DNA of 5,251 nt from the NCBI GenBank assembly GCA_039030125.1, contig JBCCEV010000215.1, forward strand, positions 1 through 5,251. The letters run 5' to 3'. The notes below the pieces were generated by a model, which worked only from the letters and a program-made list of their open reading frames with translations, ran no database searches and was not told the origin of the DNA. The position numbers and the translations under genes are program-made. This document shows, in pieces, positions 1 through 5,251 of the stretch. The DNA is from JBCCEV01 sp039030125 (GTDB lineage: Bacteria > Pseudomonadota > Gammaproteobacteria > Ga0077536). Position 1 is the first letter of the stretch, and each line of letters opens with the position of its first letter.

Positions 1-2768
1 TCGTCGCCGACGGCTGGTCGTTAGATGTCCTGTTGCGCGAACTTGGGGTTGGGTATCGGGCGGCACTTCTGGGCTTGGAGCCAGAACTTCCTGATCTACC
101 CACGCAGTATGCCGACTTCTCGGCCTGGCAACGGCAGTACCTATCAGGCGCGGTGCTCGACAAACAGCGCCAGTTTTGGATTGCCAAATTGGGTGGCGAA
201 CTGCCTGTGTTACAGCTCCCCGGCCAAGGTCCCAGGCAGCGCGTTCAGACATTCAATGGCGCGGTTGAAGAATTCAAAATACCCTTGGCGATCACCGAGA
301 AATTGCGCGCTTTGGCGGCAAACCATCACGCGTCGCTATTCATCATTTTGCTCGCCGCGTTTAAAGCCTTGCTGTTTCGCTACACCGGCCAAGGCGACAT
401 CGTGGTGGGCACGCCGGTGGCCGGGCGGCAGCGCCGCGAGTTGGAAAATCTGATCGGTTTATTCGTCAACACGCTAGTGCTGCGAAGTAGCGTCGCATCA
501 CATCAGACCTTTGCCCAATTACTTGCTCTCGTCAGGAATACGGTACTCGATGCCTATGAGCATCAAGACCTACCGTTCGAAAAGCTCGTCGAAGAGCTGC
601 AGCCTGAGCGCGATCTCAGCGTCAGCCCGCTTTTTCAGATTAAATTTCGTTTGGAAAACGCGCCGAGCGAATCTATCGAGTTACCGGGTTTGCAAATACG
701 CCGCCGCCCGCATGCACTGATCACGGCCAAACTCGACCTCAGTGTCGACATGTACGAAACCACCGATGGTTTGGTGGGCGCTTTCGAGTACAACGCTGAT
801 CTATTCTCCGCAGCCACGATGGCAAAGATGGCAGCGCATTTTGTGACGTTCGTGGACAGTATAGCCGCCGATCCCGAGATGCCGATTGCCGAACTCAAAC
901 TACTCGACGATATCGAGCATGAACAAATCGTTAATGCATGGAATAACAAACGCGCACCCTATCAGGACCACGCTTGCTTCCATCAGCTTTTCGAACAACA
1001 GGTGGAACGCTCACCGGCAGCCACTGCCGTGGTCTTCGACGGTGAGAAGCGCCTCGAACTGAGCTATCAACAGCTCAACCAACGTGCTAACCAGCTCGCT
1101 CATCACTTGATCAGTCGTGGGGTCAGTCCCGAGGACGTCGTAGCGATTGGCGTCGAGCGCTCGACGGAAATGGTGGTCGCCTTGCTCGCCGTTCTAAAAG
1201 CCGGAGCGGCCTATCTGCCCCTAGATGTCACCTACCCCGTTGCGCGATTGGAATATATGCTGGAGGACGCGGGCGCAGTTTTATTATTGAGTACTCAAGG
1301 GCTCGAACTCCCACACGGGATCGAACGAGTCGACTTGGACGCCCTTGACCTCGAGAGTCAGCCCAGCGCCAACCCAAATATCTCGCTTACGCCCGAACAC
1401 CTCGCCTATCTCATTTACACCTCCGGTTCGACGGGCAAACCCAAGGGTGCGCTGATACCCCACGGTGGCCTGGTCAATTTAACCGAAGACAAAATCCGCG
1501 TGTGCCGGGTCGAGCCAGGTGATGCCGTTTTGCAGTTCTTTTCCTTCAGCTTCGACGCCTCTGTACCCGAGTTCATCATGAGCCTCGGGGTCGGCGCGCG
1601 CTTGGTACTCGCGCCGAGCGAGAAACTGCTGCCTGGGCCTGAATTAAGCACGTTATTGGCGCGCAACGCGATCACGCATATCACCATGACTCCGTCCGCT
1701 TTGAGTGCGCTACCCCTCGCCGAATATCCCGCCCTCAAGATGGTACTGGTGGGCGGCGAAGCCCCGGCGCCGGATCTCATCGAAAAATGGTGTGCGCGAC
1801 GGCGCTTTATCAATGCCTACGGGCCCACCGAAACAACCGTGAATGCCTCGATGGTTGTGTGCGGTAACGGCGAACCATTAGAACCCACAGTCTTGCCAAG
1901 CACCAACAAACAACTTTATGTCCTTGGCGATGCACTCCAGATCCAACCGATCGGGGTGGTGGGAGAACTTCACGTCGCGGGCGTCGGGCTCGCGCGCGGC
2001 TATCATGGACAAGGCGCCATGACCGCCGAGCGCTTCGTCCCCAATCCCTTCAACGGCGAGGACTCTGCGCAAAACTCGCCAGTGCTTTACAAAACCGGGG
2101 ACCTAGCGTGCCAACTGTCCGACGGCCGGATCCGCTTACTTGGACGCATAGATCACCAAACCAAAATCCGTGGTTTTCGTGTCGAAGTTGGCGAAGTCGA
2201 GCATATACTTTCCGGGCACCCCGCTATCGATGCGGCGGTCGTCACCATCCGCGAAGACCAAACCGGTAATCGACGGCTGTTAGCGTTCGGCGTTAGGCGC
2301 AATGGCTGTGAAGCGACCCCAAGCGAAATACGCCAGTTCGTCGCCGAGAAATTGCCGCGCTTTATGGTGCCATCGACCTTCACGTGGCTCGAGGCGCTGC
2401 CGCTCACGGTTAACGGCAAAGTCGATCTAAAAGCCTTGCCCGATCCCGAGCGCGAAGCAGTTTTCGTTGCCCCGCGCAACGATCGGGAAGCGATGCTGAC
2501 CGAACAATTCGCGAGCCTACTCGAGATTGAGAAAGTGGGGGTGGATGACAACTTTTTTGAGCTCGGCGGGCACTCATTACTTGCTACACGGCTCGTCGCC
2601 GCACTGCTTGAGGCTTACGAGGTAGAAGTCACGGTAATGGACCTCTTCGACGCTCCGACGCCCGCGACACTGGCCGAGCGCATTGTCCATAAAGAGCAGT
2701 TAGCAAAACTGATTGATTCACCCGAGGATGCCGGTGACGAGGAAGAACGCGAGGAATTCGCGTTGTGA
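1..2768 (+). CDS. Nonribosomal peptide synthetase, C-terminal module C-A-T (5' partial)
   Basis: Last module of an NRPS, which selects an amino acid, loads it on its carrier domain and joins it to the upstream chain. The gene starts before the window; the frame opens at base 3 and gives 921 residues. The condensation domain (residues 1 to about 300) begins inside HHxxxDG (VADGWS) and shows YADFSAWQRQ (36), IGLFVNTLVLR (151), HQDLPFEKL (187) and RDLSVSPLF (203); its style resembles LCL domains. The adenylation domain (about 325-815) shows YTSGSTGKPKG (472), FDAS (517), NAYGPTETT (604), YKTGD, a GRIDHQTKIRGFRVEVGEVE-type A8 motif, and catalytic Lys806 in NGKVD. Read against GrsA, the specificity code is D518, A519, P522, T561, L582, G584, A605, V613, N614, K806. 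The carrier domain (about 823-895) has Ser858 in GGHS for phosphopantetheine. The acidic tail (908-921) replaces any thioesterase, so release must happen on another protein. A TTG at 33 is an internal Leu codon, not a start. Identity is very secure; the substrate is not. Confidence 0.97.
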   Translation, partial: VADGWSLDVLLRELGVGYRAALLGLEPELPDLPTQYADFSAWQRQYLSGAVLDKQRQFWIAKLGGELPVLQLPGQGPRQRVQTFNGAVEEFKIPLAITEKLRALAANHHASLFIILLAAFKALLFRYTGQGDIVVGTPVAGRQRRELENLIGLFVNTLVLRSSVASHQTFAQLLALVRNTVLDAYEHQDLPFEKLVEELQPERDLSVSPLFQIKFRLENAPSESIELPGLQIRRRPHALITAKLDLSVDMYETTDGLVGAFEYNADLFSAATMAKMAAHFVTFVDSIAADPEMPIAELKLLDDIEHEQIVNAWNNKRAPYQDHACFHQLFEQQVERSPAATAVVFDGEKRLELSYQQLNQRANQLAHHLISRGVSPEDVVAIGVERSTEMVVALLAVLKAGAAYLPLDVTYPVARLEYMLEDAGAVLLLSTQGLELPHGIERVDLDALDLESQPSANPNISLTPEHLAYLIYTSGSTGKPKGALIPHGGLVNLTEDKIRVCRVEPGDAVLQFFSFSFDASVPEFIMSLGVGARLVLAPSEKLLPGPELSTLLARNAITHITMTPSALSALPLAEYPALKMVLVGGEAPAPDLIEKWCARRRFINAYGPTETTVNASMVVCGNGEPLEPTVLPSTNKQLYVLGDALQIQPIGVVGELHVAGVGLARGYHGQGAMTAERFVPNPFNGEDSAQNSPVLYKTGDLACQLSDGRIRLLGRIDHQTKIRGFRVEVGEVEHILSGHPAIDAAVVTIREDQTGNRRLLAFGVRRNGCEATPSEIRQFVAEKLPRFMVPSTFTWLEALPLTVNGKVDLKALPDPEREAVFVAPRNDREAMLTEQFASLLEIEKVGVDDNFFELGGHSLLATRLVAALLEAYEVEVTVMDLFDAPTPATLAERIVHKEQLAKLIDSPEDAGDEEEREEFAL
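2724..2765 (+). other. C-terminal acidic docking peptide of the NRPS
   Basis: The last 14 residues (908-921 of the fragment), EDAGDEEEREEFAL, follow the carrier domain after a short linker. Such acidic tails with an EExREE core and hydrophobic end are typical C-terminal linear motifs that bind TubC-type N-terminal (beta-hairpin) docking domains in NRPS and hybrid PKS lines. A domain of exactly that type sits in the next protein (4511-4669). The motif assignment is by pattern; the pairing is inferred. Confidence 0.7.
2751..2756 (+). promoter_or_regulatory. Shine-Dalgarno-like site for the second gene
   Basis: GAGGAA lies 8 bases before the GTG at 2765. It is also two Glu codons of the docking tail of the upstream gene. 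A second GAGGAA at 2739-2744 is too far upstream to serve. Together with the GTGA stop/start overlap it supports GTG 2765 as the start and suggests translational coupling. The nearby ATG at 2781 is in a different frame. Confidence 0.6.
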
Positions 2769-5251
2769 ACGCTAACGAGAATGTTTGGTTAAGTGATCGG
2801 GTCGTTGTGGAACCCCTGATCAACCGCTGGTACGCCTGGAGTTATCTCATCCCACCGGCGACCGCCGCGCGCTATCTCACTGAATCCCAAATTCCCGTCT
2901 TGGAATCCTTTTGCGCGGCACCACAGGTTCACGTTGATGCGCTAAAAGATCCCGCGATGATGGGCGGTCCCTTCGTGCAGTATGGTGCCGATCGCGTTGA
3001 CGAGGTGAGGACGCTCCTTGATACGACGCGCCAGCAACAACTGGCGCTACAACACCTGAGCGCGGCGATAGCATCGCTCGACGATTTGCTAGACGAGCAT
3101 CCTCCAGGAAGCCCATTCGCGGAACTGTACGAACAAATCCCAGCGCCGCTGCGCGGCTTTATCGAATTGGTCTACGATGGTCGCGATCGCGCCGGCGCGC
3201 GATTCTTCGAGGGACTCCTTTATCGCAGCGAGTATTACCGAACCTCTAATCAGAGTATCGCCCTCACCCGTTTTCCTGATATCGACCAACGTGCGTTCGT
3301 CCTCAGTACCCCGCGGCTCAAGGCTGATGTCGATCTAGAACTCGAGATACCCTTTTGTGATACGCGCTTGGACCCATTGTTCGCCATGCGCTGCCGCCCT
3401 CGCCCCCGCGGCGAAATCCAGGAAGTTCTCGGCCTCGACCCTGCCGACAATCGACGGCTGGACACCCTGTTTGATACCGGCAAAGAACCGCACACCCCGC
3501 AGCGTTACGACGGACCGGGATTACGGGTTCGTTATTTCGGGCACGCCTGTGTGCTGCTTGAAACGCGCGATGTCAGCGTTCTTTGTGACCCGCTCATCGC
3601 GTATCCGAACTCTGGCGTTTCAGAAGTCGTGCGCTACAGCTACGACGATCTCCCGGAAACCATCGATTACGCGGTCATAACCCACAACCACCAAGACCAC
3701 GTGATGCTGGAGACGCTATTACAGCTACGCCATAAGATTGGCGAGCTTGTGGTTCCGAACTCGCAGCCGGGCTCGCTGCTCGATCCATCGTTGGCGCTCA
3801 TGTTGAAGCAGCTCGGATTCGCGAATGTCACCAGCGTTGTCGCGATGGACGAGATCGCAATCCCCGGCGGGCGCATTATCAGCGTGCCGGTGCTCGGCGA
3901 GCACGGCGACCTGGATATTGCTACTAAGAATGCCTATTGGATTGAGCTGGCCGGACGCAGGGTGATGCTGGCTGCCGATTCCAACAATCTAGACAACGCG
4001 CTTTACCAGCATCTTCACCTGCTCCTGGGTTCCCCGGACATGCTGTTCCTCGGCATGGAGTGCGAAGGCGCGCCGTATACCTGGACCTATGGTCCGCTGC
4101 TAAGCGCTCGAGTATCCCATTCCCAAGCGCAGTCACGCCGCCTCGATGGCTCCGATTCAAACCGGGCGATGACGCTTGTGAAGGAATTGAATCCCGGCGC
4201 GGTCTACATCTATGCAATGGGGCAGGAGCCCTGGCTGCAATTCATTACATCCATCGACTACACCGACGACGCCCTCCCCATCGTGGAATCGAACCGTCTT
4301 GTTAATCTAACGCGCTCAGCAGGCATTAGCTGCGAGCGTTTATTTGGCTGTCGTGAGTTTGTGCTCGATGCGCGCGCGGAAACACGGGCCGCGCCGCTTG
4401 CGATTGCCGCTCAACGGCACACGCGCGCCGCCCAAGCCAAACGCAAATCCGCTGCCCCGGTGAAGGCTAAAAGTCCCCAGGGGTCTGGCGCCAGTAACGA
4501 CAGCGCACAAGCGCTCACCGCATTGTTGGAGCAACTCAATGTTTTGGGCGTGCGTCTCGCGCTCGATGGTGAACAGTTACGCATTAACGCGCCGAAAGGG
4601 GCCTTGAACGATGCCTTGAAGGCCAAACTGAAAGCCGCAAAACAGGACATCATTGCGCTACTAGGCCAACGCGAGAGTAACGCTGACGTCGGTGCAGAGA
4701 GGCCTTCGGATATCGGCAGCGATGAATGGCGCGAAGACGCGGCGCTAGCGGGCGATCTGCATCCGCAAAATCCGTCGGCCGCAGTCAGTGCTGTCGATGC
4801 CAAGACGTTGATGCTTACGGGCGCAACCGGATTTTTTGGTGCCTTTTTGTTGCGCGAGCTGCTCGATAAGACAACCGCCACGATCGCGTGCTTGGTAAGA
4901 CCGCGCGACGATGACTCTAGCGAACGGGCCTTGTTCCAGCGCCTGAGCGACGCGCTTGCAAACTACGAACTCAGCGTCGACGACCTCGCGACCCGGGTCA
5001 AGCCGATCGCGGGCGATCTTAGCGTCGCAGATCTGGCCATTGCAGAGGCCGAACGGCAATGGCTCATTGAGCACGTTGATTGCATATACCACTGTGGCGC
5101 TGAGGTTCATCACGGCCTGCCGTATGAACAATTGAAGGCCGCCAACGTCAACGGAACGCGGGCGATCATTAGCTTGGCTTGCACCGGCCGGGTAAAGCCG
5201 CTGCACTTCGCCTCCACGAGCATTTGCTCAGCCACCCACTTACTGCGCGCA
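2765..5251 (+). CDS. CmlA-like diiron beta-hydroxylase / TubC-type docking domain / thioester reductase fusion (3' partial)
   Basis: An unbroken frame of 829 codons with no stop before the window ends; GTG start overlaps the NRPS stop. Residues 1 to about 537 resemble CmlA, the chloramphenicol oxygenase that beta-hydroxylates a carrier-bound amino acid. The N-terminal domain carries PLINRWYAWSYLIPPATAA (17-35) and APQVHVDALKDPAMMGGPF (52-70). The metallo-beta-lactamase fold begins near 254 (RYFGHACVLL) and has H307-N-H309-Q-D311-H312. E379 (LGEHGD) and D405 (LAADSN) follow, and YAMGQEPWL is at 483-491. From memory, CmlA ligands are H305, H307, D309, H310, E377 and D403, a constant offset of two; Glu instead of the hydrolase His argues for oxygenase chemistry. 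A basic Ala/Lys-rich linker (538-582) leads to a TubC-type docking domain (583-635). A thioester reductase domain follows, with NAD(P)H-binding GATGFFG (686-692), NVNGT (794-798) and candidate catalytic Thr818 in FASTS. Its Tyr/Lys and about half its length lie beyond the window. Expected role: hydroxylate and reductively release the chain made by the preceding NRPS. The substrate is unknown, and hydroxylase activity is inferred from motifs only. Confidence 0.92.
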   Translation, partial: MNANENVWLSDRVVVEPLINRWYAWSYLIPPATAARYLTESQIPVLESFCAAPQVHVDALKDPAMMGGPFVQYGADRVDEVRTLLDTTRQQQLALQHLSAAIASLDDLLDEHPPGSPFAELYEQIPAPLRGFIELVYDGRDRAGARFFEGLLYRSEYYRTSNQSIALTRFPDIDQRAFVLSTPRLKADVDLELEIPFCDTRLDPLFAMRCRPRPRGEIQEVLGLDPADNRRLDTLFDTGKEPHTPQRYDGPGLRVRYFGHACVLLETRDVSVLCDPLIAYPNSGVSEVVRYSYDDLPETIDYAVITHNHQDHVMLETLLQLRHKIGELVVPNSQPGSLLDPSLALMLKQLGFANVTSVVAMDEIAIPGGRIISVPVLGEHGDLDIATKNAYWIELAGRRVMLAADSNNLDNALYQHLHLLLGSPDMLFLGMECEGAPYTWTYGPLLSARVSHSQAQSRRLDGSDSNRAMTLVKELNPGAVYIYAMGQEPWLQFITSIDYTDDALPIVESNRLVNLTRSAGISCERLFGCREFVLDARAETRAAPLAIAAQRHTRAAQAKRKSAAPVKAKSPQGSGASNDSAQALTALLEQLNVLGVRLALDGEQLRINAPKGALNDALKAKLKAAKQDIIALLGQRESNADVGAERPSDIGSDEWREDAALAGDLHPQNPSAAVSAVDAKTLMLTGATGFFGAFLLRELLDKTTATIACLVRPRDDDSSERALFQRLSDALANYELSVDDLATRVKPIAGDLSVADLAIAEAERQWLIEHVDCIYHCGAEVHHGLPYEQLKAANVNGTRAIISLACTGRVKPLHFASTSICSATHLLRA
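4511..4669 (+). other. Internal TubC-type (beta-hairpin) docking domain
   Basis: Residues 583-635 of the second protein. The pattern is helix (ALTALLEQLNVLGVRL), hairpin (ALDGEQLRINAPKGAL) and helices ending KQDIIALLG; the DGxxLRxxAPKGAL core is the hallmark of TubC N-terminal docking domains. These normally sit at the extreme N-terminus of an NRPS subunit, before a condensation domain. Here the domain is internal, between the hydroxylase and the reductase. Its likely partner is the acidic tail encoded at 2724-2765. Confidence 0.85.

Noticed and set aside
25..453. 142-codon + strand frame inside the NRPS
   Set aside because: It overlaps the condensation domain in another frame and shows no recognisable protein pattern; it is a shadow of the NRPS gene.
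1415..1813. 132-codon - strand frame opposite the adenylation domain
   Set aside because: Antisense shadow of conserved adenylation motifs; low-complexity Ser/Arg/Pro-rich translation with no fold pattern.
2769..2830. Terminator or promoter between the two genes
   Set aside because: The genes overlap by 4 bases and no hairpin followed by a T-run is visible; co-transcription is more likely.
3357..3680. 107-codon + strand frame within the second gene
   Set aside because: It lies in a different frame over the hydroxylase domain, whose conserved residues are in the frame starting at 2765.
3530..4370. Metallo-beta-lactamase fold as an antibiotic resistance enzyme
   Set aside because: The CmlA-like N-terminal domain, Glu in the third His position, and fusion to docking and reductase domains in an NRPS operon point to biosynthetic tailoring.
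4411..5206. Two overlapping - strand frames of about 155 codons opposite the docking and reductase region
   Set aside because: The + strand codes for clear docking and NAD(P)H-binding motifs throughout; the antisense translations match nothing recognisable.

Overview
The window is an interior slice of a nonribosomal peptide synthetase (NRPS) gene cluster. Both genes lie on the + strand, overlap by 4 bases, and leave no non-coding stretch of any size. Base composition is moderately GC-rich. The domain types (LCL-like condensation domain, TubC-type docking domain, CmlA-type hydroxylase, terminal reductase) are those of Gram-negative secondary metabolism (Pseudomonadota, Myxococcota, Cyanobacteria). 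The sequence does not allow a firm taxonomic call.

Region 1 (1-2768) is the 3' end of an NRPS gene. The reading frame is already open at base 3, inside the condensation-domain HHxxxDG motif. It encodes the rest of a C domain, a complete adenylation domain (code read by eye as D-A-P-T-L-G-A-V-N-K), a carrier domain with its phosphopantetheine serine, and a short, very acidic C-terminal tail that looks like a docking peptide.

Region 2 (2765-5251) is one uninterrupted reading frame of 829 codons that starts at a GTG overlapping the previous stop and runs off the end of the window. It encodes three parts. First comes a full-length CmlA-like protein (N-terminal recognition domain plus metallo-beta-lactamase fold with HxHxDH), whose family members are diiron oxygenases that beta-hydroxylate carrier-bound amino acids. 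A basic Ala/Lys-rich linker and a TubC-type docking domain follow. Last is the first half of a thioester reductase domain of the NRPS-release type.

Reading of the system (inference): the last NRPS module loads an amino acid on its carrier domain. The acidic tail docks on the TubC-like domain of the second protein, which brings together the carrier, a beta-hydroxylase and a reductase. The peptide would be hydroxylated at the beta carbon of its last residue and released reductively as an aldehyde or alcohol. This is the chemistry used by CmlA and CmlP in chloramphenicol biosynthesis, but with hydroxylase and reductase joined in one chain and the carrier on another.
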